From positions 95,388,271 to 95,452,270 of the forward strand of contig CM038229.1 in NCBI GenBank assembly GCA_021442155.1: a stretch of DNA of 64,000 nucleotides, in the 5' to 3' direction. This DNA comes from Cymbidium sinense. Lineage: Eukaryota > Streptophyta > Magnoliopsida > Asparagales > Orchidaceae. Below, piece by piece: positions 25,509 through 39,081 of this stretch. The notes below the pieces were generated by a model, which ran no database searches, was not told the origin of the DNA, and worked only from the letters and a program-made list of their open reading frames with translations. Position 1 is the stretch's first letter. Each line of letters begins with the position of its first letter. The translations under genes were made by a program, and so were the position numbers.

Positions 25509-27029
25509 GGCCCCCATAACAATGAATTCCTTTGCTTAAATTATATAATTTAATTCATTTGTACTGGTTATATAATAAGAGCTCCTCATATTTATTATTG
25601 TTGGGTGGTTCACCCAAATGGCCATTTATTTTTTTTTGATTAGCTTTATAAATTGTTTGATGGTTTGTTTAGCTTTTATTAAGTGGCATGCTTTTCCTAG
25701 TTTCTTCCTTGCTTTATGTATGGCCTGGATGTGGATTAGGCTCTTTAAGAAAAATAAATCTTTTACCCAACTTAACAACTTAAAATAAAATAAAATAATT
25801 CATAACCTCACCTAAAGCTTAGATTAAAATCAAGATAAAAGAATTAACAACCCTTATGGATGAGAATTTCTTTATAATATCATGCACAAATACATTTTAT
25901 TTTACTCTTGATTGAGGGTTTTCACCTTTGCCAAAGAACTTGACCTTTGAGAGCGTGGTGGAAACTCACCTCCTCCTTCACGATTTTGGCCAATAATCAT
26001 GCATTAGTCATAAAAATCCTATTAAGTCAAAATGATTGTCCAAAAATAAAATAAAATTTGAATTACATTAAATTTAGGTCATTTGAAGCATGTCCCTTTA
26101 CATGATCTAGTCTCTTTAGGAGTGAGTTTAAGGACTTAGTCTTTCTAAATAAAAAATAGCCTAGCTATCTTACATAAAATAAAGACTTGCCTACATGTAT
26201 TTAAAATCATAGGAGGAGTTAGTTGGCCACCCCCGCATTATGAGTCCAAGTCGGGTGGTTTGTCCTCTATTGTGGAGGAAAACCACTACCTATTTTTTGC
26301 CTTAGATTTAAATTATTCTTTTGCCCTCAAAGCTCCCTAGATTTAGATTCTAAGGTTGCTTTTCTCTTTGTGGATCATAAGCATAATTTCTTACCTCTTA
26401 GTCATTTCCTTAATCTTATGTTAAAGAATTTAAGTCCTAAAATTCTAATGAAAAATTCAACTCAAACTAAATCAATTTCTAAAATGTAAAGCCCAATTTT
26501 ATAATTTGAGATGCTCACTAGTTTCTAGCATCGTGAGCATCTCTACTTATTTCTCATTTTGGCTTCGAACTCCCTCTTTTGATCAATCCCATTTGATCTT
26601 CAAAATATAAACCAATCGATTGATAGTTCTTCCTATTGAAATCTTGAGACAACGATCATTTACTTAATCGAGTTTTTCTAAGGGATCCGCCCTTTAGGAT
26701 GTAATTAACTATGGAGGCTTACCCCATAGGGAACTTACGAACTCGATTTAAAATAAACTTTGCTTTACTTTTTTCATGTAAAGAAGAGGAAGAATCTGCA
26801 CATATGCACTCATCATCCTTAGAGTCCTTGTGAGGTGATTGGTTCCATTAAAGGGTAGTGGTATTTTTGAGATAGTACACTATTACCTTGATGACGTATC
26901 TAATCACTTGAATAAGTACATCTCAGATCTACATGGTATCTTACCAACATGAATTTTGTAAGGGCTTCTCTTGTTTTATCCCAAAGGTGACTTTATAGAA
27001 ATTTTTTCACCATAATGTGTCATGTAGTA

Positions 27030-29262
27030 GTACATTTCAATTAATTTTAAGATGCCTCTCTTATTGAATGAGATTATTTAAAGTGAACATAAACTTAAGA
27101 TTAATTTAAAATATGTAATAAGTCATTCACTAAAGAGAATGAATTACTCAACTTTTAGATGGCTTAAAAGTAGGGATAAGAGATAGTGACCCTTTCTTCT
27201 CTTTATAACACATAGTTGTTAAGTGTAAATCAAGTGAAATAAAGAAAGCACTAAGCAAAACTCTCAAATCAATTAATTCATTTAAAATGAAACCACCCTT
27301 CATAATTAAATCTCTCCATACTAAAATTACAACAAAAGCCTCTAAGGCATACCACATAAGACTTAATACACACACCTTAGATTAAGTCACCAATTTTAGC
27401 CTTATGAGGATGGTATATTTGATGTATGTTTAGTTTTATGATGTATTATTGTAGCTTGTTATGGTGTATTCTTAGATGATAGAATGGATTAGCCTAATTA
27501 TACTTTTGCAAGAGATTATGCTAAGGGTGCTTAAAATAAATATAAATGCTTTTTTGTATGTTGCTTAACCCTAAGCACAATCTAAATTAAGATAGTGGAC
27601 TTGGTTACCCATGTGAAGTGCTAAGTCCAAATTATATATATAACTGATTGAGTTGTAGATGTGTTTTACACTTGTCTTGCAAGTTTAGTTAGATTTACTT
27701 TTTCATTTTATATAATTGTACATTAGAATTTATAGTGTTATATTAGATGAGTAGGCTAGAAGGCTTTATCTAGGCCCCTATGATGCCTTTAAGAAAAAAC
27801 AAATCCAAAGAAGAAATGAAGGAGACATGAAGAAAGAAGATATGAAGACATAATATTTATTCAGTAATTTGTAACTATTCTTTCATATACCATGTTGTAT
27901 AAGGGTGAGTTCGCTATCCATTTCTCTTTTTTGTCTGATACAAATGCATCCTATTATTCATTTATGTTGGGTTTATAAATTGTTTGATGCTTTGTTTGCA
28001 CTGTGTAATAGAAATGGCATGCATTTTCTAGTTTCTTCTCACCAATGGTGATTTAATATGCTCGATCCAGTTTTGAAAATAAATTTTCTCCCAACTATGA
28101 CTCAAAACATTTTCTAAATAACTCATAATCTCATTTAAATCTTAGGTATTAAACTAAGATAATTAAAAGATTTAGCAACCTTTGGATTTTGCATGCTTAA
28201 TATTATGTATATATCTTGTTTCATTTTTAAGAGAGGGTTTGCATCCTCACGATGGGAAGACTTGACCTTTGAGGGTCTCCTCATGATGAAAACACCTCTT
28301 TCTCTTTGAAGTAAATAATCTCATTTCATCAAGCATTTAGACATATAAAAGTCCTATAGCCTTTGTCAAAAATAAAGTCCAAAATCAAATAAAAATTGAT
28401 AAAATTTGCATTATACTAAGTTATTATTCATACCACTCATGTTATATTCTTAGGGAGTGGGTTTGAGGACTTTAGTTTCTTTCTAAATATAACAACCTAA
28501 CCATCTTACAAACATATAACTTGACCACATAGTTTTAACAAAAATGTAGGAGTTAGTCTACTCTCCTGTTATAAGTCCAAATGGTTTTCTCTTGTGGACA
28601 TAAATATACCCATTTTCACCTTAGATTTAAGTGTTTTGACCTTTCCTAAAGTTCCCTAGATTTAAGATCTAATGTTATTATTTTCTCTCATGCTACAAAC
28701 ATAAATCACCTCTTAAGCATTTCCACAATCTTGTATCAGGATTATAAGTCTACTTTTCTAATAAATTTTGACTCAAATAAATAATTTTCTTCAATTTCAA
28801 ATATATAAAGCTCAACCATATGATAGATTGGAATACTCACTAGGTTTTCTAGTATCATGAGCATCACTATCTCTTTTGGCTTGATAAAATATATGTTCTC
28901 CTTTTATCATCCCACATGATTTTCCAAATATACCAATTTATGATAGCCTTATCTTTGAAATCTTTGGAGATAAAGATGCCAACTTTAAAGAGTATACCTA
29001 AGAACTAATCTTATTTAGGATGTAAACTATGGGAGCTTGTCCCCATAGGAAACTTTATAATCCTATTTTATTCATCCATATAAAGTGAGAAAAAATCTTA
29101 TATTTTAAGACCCATCATACCTGAGTCCATTAGGTGAAGTCTATTATAGAAATGATTTCTATATTTTGAGATGGTGAAATATTCCTTGATGTCATACCAT
29201 CCCTCAAAAGTACACCATATGTGTGTTTGTCCCCATATATACAAATTAAAGAAACACCAGTT
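27030..29262 (+). repeat. Second B block in tandem, plus strand
   Basis: Sequence from 27030 restarts at the point equivalent to 24600 (AATTTTAAGATGCCTCTC against AATCTTAAAATGCCTTTT) and repeats the B landmarks: GGTTACCCATGTG near 27605, the purine tract near 27790, a GAGCATC tract near 28855 and a GATGTCATACC tract near 29188. It directly abuts the B of the previous unit, so B is duplicated here without A or H. It ends near 29262 just before the next H. Confidence 0.72.
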
Positions 29263-31559
29263 CTTTGACCTCACTTTTGGAGTGAGCTCTTAATCTCCTC
29301 TTCTTTTTGGACTCTTCTAAATACTAATAACTCTTAGTCATAAGATACTTCTAGTGATTAGTGAACACTTAACCTAGATTTTGAGACTTAGGTTAATCAT
29401 AGATTAGGCCATGCCTTGGACTTAAGAAAATCACCCATCCTATAGCCAAATCCAATCTATACACTTTCAAATCAAACACATATTCTAATCTCAAACCAAA
29501 CCTCAAATTGAAATCCAAATTCCAAATCCATATCCCAAATTTGACTCCAAATGATTGAAACTCAAAATCAAGTTCAAATCTTAAGACCCTTCCTAAGCCA
29601 TATGAACAACATTCATAAGCTTAAAAACTCCTTTATATCAAATCAAAACTCAATTGATTTCTTTATAAATCATTATTCCTTCATTTATATTCACAAATAT
29701 AAATGAAATCCAAATTCAAATGACCAAAACTATATCCAAATCAAATCCAAACCCACCTAAGCTCTTAAGCCAATTATTTAGACTTAGCCAAATTCTATCC
29801 ATATCAAGTCAAAATAAATGGATTTTCTCTCAAATCAATCATTCATTCAATTATAACCTACAATCATTAATATCAAAGCCAACCCAAGTCAAACCTAACC
29901 TAGCCCTTTTGACTTAAATTTCAAATGAGCCAAAATCCCTTAGACTCAAATTGATTATCGTTGAATTTATATTTCACTGGCTCATATAGTTCAACTAAAC
30001 TCAAATCAAACCAAACCAATTGACCCACTTAGGTCCACTTGACTCAAAGTGACCTAAATGACCCATTTGAGCCAACTTTAATCAACCCGTGGATTGAACC
30101 AAGCTCACCAAAATCTTCCACCATGAATTGATCACCCTGGATGATCAATTGCAATCAATTTGGTCAAACCATGTCAACTTAGTCATTTGATTAAGTCAAC
30201 CCTTAGTCCAAATGAACCAAAATTAGCAAAACTAATCCTACATCAAATTTATTGAAACCAATGATTTGAATCAATCTAAAATCAATATTTAAATATGACT
30301 TGACCGCCAATTGAGCTAAACCAAGCCCAATTGGTCATTCGATCCAAGTTGACTCAAATTTGCCTAAAGGATTAAATTAGGTCAAATCATGATCCAACCC
30401 AAATTGATTGCAACCAATGGCTCAAGTTTATTTCAAATTGATTATTAAACTTGACCAAAGCCATAATTAAACCAAATTTGATCAATCAAGCAATGGTGCC
30501 ATTTAGCCCAAATTGGCCTAAAGGGTCAATTTGGCTTAAATCAAATTAATTTGAACTAAGACCATATTCATCTTCAATTAGCCAATTGAACATAAATTAA
30601 CCTATAACCCAAATAATTTAATAATTTTGGTCAAATTGGTCAACTTGACTATTTGACCCATTTGATTCTAAATGAGCCAAAAATTCTAAGCCAAATTAAA
30701 TCAAATTGATCATACTAAAACTCTTCAAATTATCATTTGAACCTAACCTAATTTTGATTTGATCAAATTTGACCAATTGGTTAACCTAACTCGATATGAC
30801 CTAATGTGACCCATATGACCCAAATTGAGCCAAATCCTTTGAAACTAAGCTATGACCCATTGGGGATGATCAAACTTGACCCAAACCAATTTGAGATTAG
30901 CCCAAAATCAACCCAACCTAATTAAATCTCTCATGGATCCTCCCTCACATAGATTCCACTCAACCTCATTTAATTCTCCATCACATGTATTCAACTCCCA
31001 TCCATGGCATTCAATGGAGCTGATCATGTGGTAGAAGAGAGGACTTTGGAGCAAAATCAAAGTCCCAATCAATCCATCATCCATCCCAACTATCCCAAGA
31101 AAAATGACAACACTTTGGAGCCAAAAAATTCAAAAAATGTAGATTTTCACACTATTAAAGTAGGGGAAAATGAGACTTCATTCTTCTTTCTCCTACTATG
31201 ATTTAGCCCCCCAAGAATTCCCAACCAAAACCATTTTTTCATCTCTCTTAGGCTAGAAACACCAAAATCGGTTAATTTCAAGCATAGAAGATGCATCATT
31301 CAAGTGAAGTAAGATCCAAGCTCATTCCAAGGCCTCTTCCACTAAATATAAGTCATCACCGTCAAAATCACCCCTGAGTTAACTTTCAAAAAAAAATTTG
31401 TAGTAAGTTTTTAGAAACTTTCATTTGTGGTGATTATTTACATAATTTTAAGAATTTATCCTAGATAATCGCATTTTATATTTTATATCAATTAGAAAAT
31501 AAGTTCTTTGTGAATCGATGCAAAAATGAATCCATTTGGACAAGTTTTCATTTAGATTT

Positions 31560-31935
31560 TCCTTTTTTCAAAATACCTTTGATTATCACTATTCTCGTGA
31601 CCGCTAATAGCAGCCGTCCGATCCCAGTTCACGGGATTGGACGCTTGAATCATGTTGATTGCGCGATCCTTCAAATCACCGTGGATGCGATCTTGCCGCA
31701 TCCGACGCTCGACGCATGATCATTGCCTCGATTACATGATCTGACTGATCATGACGCGATCGATGATCCGATCAAATCGTATGTCACGATTTCGGTACCG
31801 CATTTTCGCCATTATGCCGATGGTACCGCGACGCCAATCGCGACATGTGGTGCATGCGCCATGTGACACCGCATGTCAATCACGCTACACCACGCATCTA
31901 ATCATGGGCCACGCTCGCCGTACATAATGCATGGT
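31560..31935. other. CpG-rich island inside block A
   Basis: About 375 bp with many CG dinucleotides and RY steps (GATGCGATC, CGACGCATGATC, GCATGCGCC) inside otherwise AT-rich, CG-poor repeat. The matching place in other copies (22670-22770, 1480-1500, 41040-41200) is also relatively CG-bearing but shorter. No ORF beyond a fortuitous 31510-31719. It might be a promoter-like core of the element; this is inference. Confidence 0.55.
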
Positions 31936-32374
31936 GCTAACTGTGTTAAATAGAAAATCAATTTTTTGATTTTAAAAATTACCTAAATCACCTAAAACTT
32001 CAAAAATTATAGAATATAAAAAAATACCTAACCAAAAAATTACAAACAGAGTTTGTTGATTCTCTTTTTGAGAGGAATCCAAAAACCCAAAATTCTAAAT
32101 TTTACTAAATGATTTGAGCTTAATTTAGGTTTTAGTAAAATTAAAGTTTTATTAATTACTCTAAAAATATCGATTGAGTTGAAATTTTAGGATTGAAAAA
32201 TTTAAAGCACACATATGATAAAAATCTCAAATAAAAAGACTTAGATTGGGAGAAATTAAATTTGAAGTTCATATTATCTATTTCAATAAAATAAATCAAA
32301 TAAAAAATCTAGAAATTTTCAAAATCTTCAAAATGGCTTAAATCACTTCAACACATATAAGATCCTAAAAATAA

Positions 32375-32440
<66 letters not shown>
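32375..32440. repeat. (AAT)22 microsatellite
   Basis: Perfect AAT trinucleotide run of 66 bp at the left edge of the AT-rich stretch of this H-A-B copy. Confidence 0.97.
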
Positions 32441-32441
<1 letters not shown>

Positions 32442-34080
32442 TGATCTTCTAAAGCTTAATGAACCTACAATAAATATTTAGTTAAAATTTTATAAATGAA
32501 AGAATTAATTAAAATGAAATTCATAATAATCTAAATAATAAATTAAAATCGAAATGAAATAACACTTAAGCAATCATTAATCAAATCTCAAATCAAAAAA
32601 ATATCATATAATCCTTGGTAGAAATTAAATTAAATATAATTAAACCTATTTAAATTAATAAAACTCAATTAAATGATTAAATCTTAAATCAAACTTAAAA
32701 TTAAATAAATCTAAGAAATTTTAACATGGTCAAACTAGTATAACTAAACCTACACTAAGCATGGAATCTTAATCATGTGAAACTTTAAGAATATAACAAT
32801 TGAAATCCAATTAATAGCAATACGTAACTGAACGAAGTACAATGATAACCAATACATCATAATCGCTAATATTAATCAAAAACCAAACCAAACCAAATGA
32901 AGCTATAATAATTTAATCAATCCATTAATAAAAGTTACTCAACCATTAAATATTTCAACCTAATAACCAAATAAAACATATTAATGAAATTAAATAAACA
33001 TAATAAACAAATCAAATCAAATAAAACTCTAATCATAATAATCAAGCTTAATTGAAATAAAATAAATATTAATTCAATTTAATAACAATGATTACAATAA
33101 TCCTTTAATCAAATCAAACTTAAGTAAAACACATAACTAAATCAAATCACACATTAAAATTAAGTCATTACTTAAATAAATCTTTGATTGATCCAATAAT
33201 TCAAAATTTAATTATTTTAATCAAACCAAATTAATCAAACATATAATTAATGTAAACTTAATGAATTAATACATCATCTTAATGGATCAAATTAATTTAA
33301 ATAAATTACATTAAAGCTAACTCTTAAATTAAGCTTAAATCAAACCCTAATTAAATTTTATAATTAATCACACCTCAAGTAAACTAATTGTTAATCAAAT
33401 TAATCATAAACCCAAGTTAATCAAACATAAATGCAATTAAATACTAATCAAAACCCAAAATTAAACCTAATCATTAAGTCATTAATTCATCATCAACCTA
33501 AACAAATATGAAACCAAATTAAAAAATTAAACAAATCCTTATTAATTTAATGATAAATAAATACACTTCAATTATACATAATCACATTGAACTTAAGAAA
33601 CCCATAGATCAATAAATTAATCAAATCAAATTAAATTAACTTAAATTAAGAAATACCTCTTCAATTTAATATGTAATCAAATCAAATCCCATTCAACCTA
33701 CTTTAATAAGATAAACTAATTAACTATCCAATATATGAAATCAAAATACAACCCAAACTTTGATAATCATGGCAAAGGATGAGATTAAAACAAAAATTCT
33801 AATACAAAGAACCAAACTCAATTTAAAATCAAAATAAAATCTCATTAATCTAATACAATGAACTATGATAAACATAAATTAAATCACATAACTATAATCA
33901 AAGAAAAGAATTAGATTAATTTTAAAGGATATTGAATTATCAAGATTTAATTAAACCAAAACATCTAATCCAAAATCAATCAATCAAATACTTAAACAAA
34001 CTCAATTCTAAATTCTAAATCAAATCAAATAAATCAAATCAAATGAATTACACAAATTCAAATGGGCTAATTAAGATACT
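32441..34080. other. AT-rich low-complexity stretch
   Basis: About 1.6 kb made almost wholly of words such as AATCAAAT, TTAATTAAA and AAACTTAA, with almost no G. No ORF, no tandem period that I can fix by eye, and no counterpart in the other H-A-B copies, which have about 1.6 kb of identifiable A block here. It may be a heavily decayed A segment or an inserted AT-rich satellite-like sequence. Confidence 0.5.
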
Positions 34081-36226
34081 TAAGGACCTTAGTTAGATTC
34101 TTTGGGAGTTAGATGTAATGAGTTCCATATACAAATGGAATTCATTCTACTCTTCATTCTTGAAAACTTAAACATCATTTAACCAAATAAAAGTGAAATA
34201 AAATAAAAATAAATCATTAAATCATTTAAATTGAAATCACCCAAAGGTAAAATTTAAACAAATTTAAACTCAAATTGAAACTTAAACTAAAGAAGCTAGT
34301 AAAGTCTTGCACACACAAGCCTCTTTTCACACACAAAATACTAAGTCACTAATTTGCTAGTTGATGTATTGATTGTATGTGTGATGGATGTTTTGTTTTG
34401 TGATGTAATATTTTAGACAATGTTGGGTGTATTTAGATTGATGTTAGCCATTATTTTCCTAATCATGTTTTGCAGGTGGGTCGTTGTAATAAAAAATATA
34501 AATGTTTTGTTTAGTTGTTTAACCCTAAGCATAACCCACATGGACAAAGGGCTTGGTTACCCATGTGTGGGTGCTAAGTCCAAATTATTCATATAACTGC
34601 TTGGTTGTATGGTGTTTAGCTAACATTTATTTTGCATGTGTAGCTAGATTTACTTTTTCTATTTTAATGTAATTTTGCATTAGAATTAGATTAGTGTTAT
34701 GGGGATTAGATGAGCAAGGCTAAGGCTTACCCCTGGGTTCCCCTGATGCCTTTGAGCAAATCAAATCAAAAGGAAGAAATGAAGAAAAGAAGACCCTCAT
34801 AGATATATTATTTTATAATATGTTGTAAGGGTAGAGCTATTACCCATCTTTTTTTTTTCTTTCTGTGTATAACCCGACTGACCGGCCTTTTATTTTTTTC
34901 TTTTAGTCTATAAAATTATTTGATGTTGTGTTTAGATTGTGCACTTACATATTTTTTTCTAGTTTCTTCATGATCGATGTTTGAATGTGTGGCAGATGTG
35001 GTAGATAAAATAAATTAATTTTTACCCTAATTAACCATAATTTAAAATTTTAAAATAATTCATAACCTCACATAAAAGCCTAGAATTAAATCAAGATAAT
35101 AAAATTTTTAGCAACCCTTAGCTAGATGAATGAATGTATAATATCATGCATGTCATATTCTTCCACTCTTGTTAAGAGGGGGCTTCCATCTATGTGAGAA
35201 TAAAAGGCTTAACCTGTGAGAGCCTTTGATGGAAGAACACCCTTTCTCTGATTTGGCCCATAATCAAGTTCTCATGCATTTAGGCATACAAAATCCCATA
35301 GCCTTGTCAAAATAAAGAGTCCAAAAGAATCAAATAAATTTGATAAAATTTGCATTAGATTAAGTCATGAATTCATACCACTCATGCTCTAGTCTCTAGG
35401 GAGTGAGTTTAGAGACTTAGTCTCCTTTCTAAATAAATAATAGCCTAGCCATCTTGCAAAAAGCATAAGACTTGCCTACATGGATTTAAAGTGAGGAGAA
35501 GTTAGCCACAGTGTGATAATAAGTCCAATAGGGTTTTATCTCTTATGGTAAACCATATACCCATTTTGCTTAGATTTAGGTCATGCTTTGGCCCTACCAA
35601 AGCTCCCTAAACATTAGATCAGATAACTATTTCCTTGCTACAAGCATAAATCCTCACCTCTGTGCATTTTCACAATCTTATGTGAATTATAAGTCCCAAT
35701 TCTAATAAAATGTCAACTCAAATAATTAAATCTCTTTCAAAATATAAAGCCCAATTATAGGTGTAGAAATGCTCACTAGGCTTCCTAGTCATGAGCATTT
35801 CTACTTTCTCCTTTGATTCCAAAAAAATAAGTCTCCTCCTTGATCTATCCCATTTGATTTTCTAAAATAGCCAATCCTTTGATAATCTAATATTAAAATC
35901 TTTGGATATCATGATTATCTATTTTAATCGAGTGTTCTTAAGGAATCCTATTTCTTAGGATGTAATTAACTATGGGGCTTACCTCCAGAACTTAACAAAC
36001 CTAGCTTAAAATAAATCCTACTTTACTTTTCTATGTAAAGTAGGAGAAAGATCTCTAGTACATTTGAAGACTCATGCCTTGGGAGTTCTTATTAAGTAAT
36101 TAGGTCCATTATAGGGTGTTGATTTCTATCTTTTGAGATAGTACATCTTTCCTTAATGTCGTACCCGATCACTTCAATAAGTACCCCAAGATCTGCGTGG
36201 TATCCCATATCTCAAAAATAAACACC

Positions 36227-36960
36227 ACAAGGTCCTAAGAAATGAAATGGTCTAATGCAATTAGCTCATAATTAATAGTTAATTAAATTAAGGAACTTTA
36301 AGTACTCTTATGGTTTTCCCCACATGTGGATTAACCATAATTCCCTTAATTTCCTTTAGGTTATTAAATACCTAAAGGTCTTTCAATTAATTAATCAAAA
36401 TCGATGTGATTTAGAATTTTTTATAATTTAACTAATTAAGTAATTAATCAACCAATTAGTCCTTAATAATTTTCTTGAAAAGTGAAAAGAACTTAAGAAA
36501 GAGATTAGGAAAGAGGTCTCCTTTTCACAAGTCCTCTTATTGTAAAATGATTAAGGCTTAATTAATTAGTTAATGTTCATGATTAAGTTAAGAAAGTAAT
36601 TAAGGCATAATTGGCTAATTTCCCTAATTAACTAACTAATAAATCTCAAGAAAATTAAAGGAGGGCATCCTCTTAAATAATCTCAGAAAGTTTAAGGTTA
36701 ATTAATTAATAATTATAGTAGTAAAGGTAATTAATTTTTCAATTAAACCCAATTAAAATTTGATTCTCAAAATAAGTTAAGGATATTTTTAATAAATTCC
36801 TCTATGAAATACCTTTAAAATTAGTATTTACTTGCATTTTAGATTTTTCTATGATTTGTTATGATTTTATAAAATTTTAGCCTTTAATTCTAATTATTTA
36901 AGCCTTAATTAATCTTAATCCTTGCATGATTAAGGAAAGGAGCATATAATTTGCCAATAA
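36227..36960 (-). repeat. Fragment of block A, minus strand
   Basis: This abuts the end of the plus-strand B and matches, in reverse, the ATTGGCTCATAATTA to CACATGTGTGAGG tract at 2110-2290 and the same-orientation copy at 6770-6960 (GCCTAATGCAATTGGCTC). It fades near 36960. Confidence 0.65.
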
Positions 36961-37719
36961 ACATAAATAAATTTTTTAGCGGTCATTTGAAATACATTAT
37001 CTATCCCATCAAATGAGTTGAAAAGTCAAACATAGATTTGAATCGATTTAGAATGATTATAAAAATCGTCAATAAATATAAGTGAGGGTGTTCTCAATGC
37101 ACTTTTAAAATATTATATTACACATTGAAAAATATAAAGAGAATTGAATTCATGCAAGTAAAATTTTCCCTAAACTTTGAACTTGTAAGTAGTATGAGAA
37201 GATTCAAAGGAAGGAAAAAATGAATTTGAAGGAGAAAGACTTTTCCTCTTCATGGTATGGCTCAACCACATTCAATTACAAATCATAAAATGAAGAAAAT
37301 TTATTAATATGAAGCTACGAGGTAAAATATTTTAATAAATGTTAAAGTTTAAAAAAAGGAAAAAATGAGAAAATTCTACTAACTATCAAACTTTGGGAAC
37401 ATTGAAATTCATATTAAGCAAGAGCATCAATGCATGTCTCAAAATGGGAATGAGATCTAAATTGAGTTTAATTCAATTCAAGAAGGCTTGTCCACGGATA
37501 TGAGCGATTAAAAAGACCATTATTGATCTTCTTATCATAGAGCAAAATGTGAAACACTTATTCAACTTGGCATAAAGAGCGAATAATGAATTCTTATGAA
37601 TATTGAGAATTTGGAATAAAATATCTTTAATCTGAATCTACTAATGCAATCAATAGATGCTTACTCTTAATCAAAAGTTGATAGTGAGGATAGCGATTCA
37701 AAGATCATATATAAACATC
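36961..37719. other. Unassigned AT-rich sequence between repeats
   Basis: No ORF of note, no tandem structure and no match that I can see to the H-A-B blocks. Probably diverged repeat or host intergenic DNA trapped between opposite copies. Confidence 0.4.
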
Positions 37720-38978
37720 TCATGAAAATTTAAAGTGTTTCATGAGGCTATTTTTATGAGAATCATTTCCTTTAATATGATTGATAAGAAATGAAATGAA
37801 GATTGAATGGTAAGTTATAGAAAATGTGAAGACTCTTTGAATGACAAAATCATAGAGGCTTGAAGTTTTCTTTTGGGTGAATTTTGTGGTGTTTATTTTG
37901 GATGTCGAGTGACACCATGCATCATAGGGGTACTTAATGAAGTGATTATGTATGACATTGAGGTATGATGTACTATCTCGAAAGATAGAAGCATCACCCT
38001 TCAATGGACCTAATCACCTAATAAGGATTCCTAAGGGATGGATTTTGAATAAACCATAGATTTTCTCCGCTTTACATGGATGAATGAAGCGGTTTATATT
38101 AAATCAGTTCTAAAGTTTCCTATGGAGGCAAGCCTCCATAATTAATTATATTTTAGGAAATGAAATTCCCAAAAATACTCTTGATTAAAGTAGATAATTA
38201 GGATTCAAAAGATTTTAAGGTTAGACTATCAAAGGATTGGTTGTATTTGGAAAATCAATTGAGAAAGTTCAAGGAAAAGACTTTTTTTAATACAAAGGAG
38301 TTGAGTAGGGAGTGCTCACGATACTAAAAAAGCCTAGTAAGCATTCCAATCCATGCTATGATTGGGCTTTATATATTTGAAACTAAAGAGCTTTATATGT
38401 TTTGAGTTGAAATTTTAATATATCGTTAGGGGCTTATAATCCCAACACAAGGTTGTGGAAATGCCTAAGAGGTGAGGATTTATGCTTATAGCACGAAGGC
38501 AACACTACCTCAAATCCTAAATCTAGAGAGCTTTAGTAAGAAATAAAGCGGGACTTAAATCTAAGCAATAAGTGGACATAAAGGTTCACCTCCATAAAGA
38601 GGATGAATCGTCACTAGGCTTATAACGAGTGGTACGCACTAACACCTCCTACACTTGAAATTCATATGGTGCGGTCATATGAGTTGCAAGATAGATCGTC
38701 ATTATTTATTTAAAAGAGACTCAAGTCCTTAAACACACTCTCAAAGAGACTAGAGCATGAGTGGTATGAATAATGGCTTAATCTAATAAAAAATATTTTT
38801 AAATTTTATTTAATTTTGACACTTCATTTGGACAAAGGCTTTAGGATTTTGATGCCCATATGCATGATGAAATGGATCATGGGTAAAATCAGACAGTGTG
38901 TTTTCCAACACAGAAGGCCCTCAAAGGCCAAGCCTTCCCTATCATGAAAGGATGGGAACCCTCTATTTGCAAGAATGA

Positions 38979-39081
<103 letters not shown>

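Larger units (their letters stand above)
19351..27020 (+). repeat. Complete repeat unit H-A-B, plus strand
   Basis: This is the most complete copy, about 7.7 kb. H starts with an imperfect inverted repeat (ACCTCATTTTTAGAATGAG) at 19351. A runs from about 19560 and B from about 24590. A contains the 170-190 bp subrepeats (19780-20380), the TTGAC tract (20700-21640), the AGATATACTCCCC motif near 21990, a CpG-bearing tract (22670-22770) and the AGGCTTTAAATAGCCC tract near 24327. B contains GTTATGGGGATTAGGATGAG near 25352, the purine tract 25436-25508 and, near 26930, CTACATGGTATCTT. A junction such as ACA|TGGTATC would fit an LTR end followed by an initiator-tRNA-Met-type primer site, but TG..CA termini are not proven. 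No protein is encoded. Confidence 0.75.
29268..36226 (+). repeat. Repeat unit H-A-B, plus strand
   Basis: H starts with ACCTCACTTTTGGAGTGAG at 29269. The TTGAC-dense tract is about 30000-30870, a CpG-rich stretch is 31560-31935, an AT-rich expansion without counterpart in the other copies is 32440-34080, and B is about 34090-36226. B landmarks are GGTTACCCATGTGTGGGTG at 34554 and TGGTATCCCATATC at 36199. The end sequence AAAATAAACACCACAA near 36213 matches the minus copy near 37890, supporting a shared right end for B. Confidence 0.72.
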
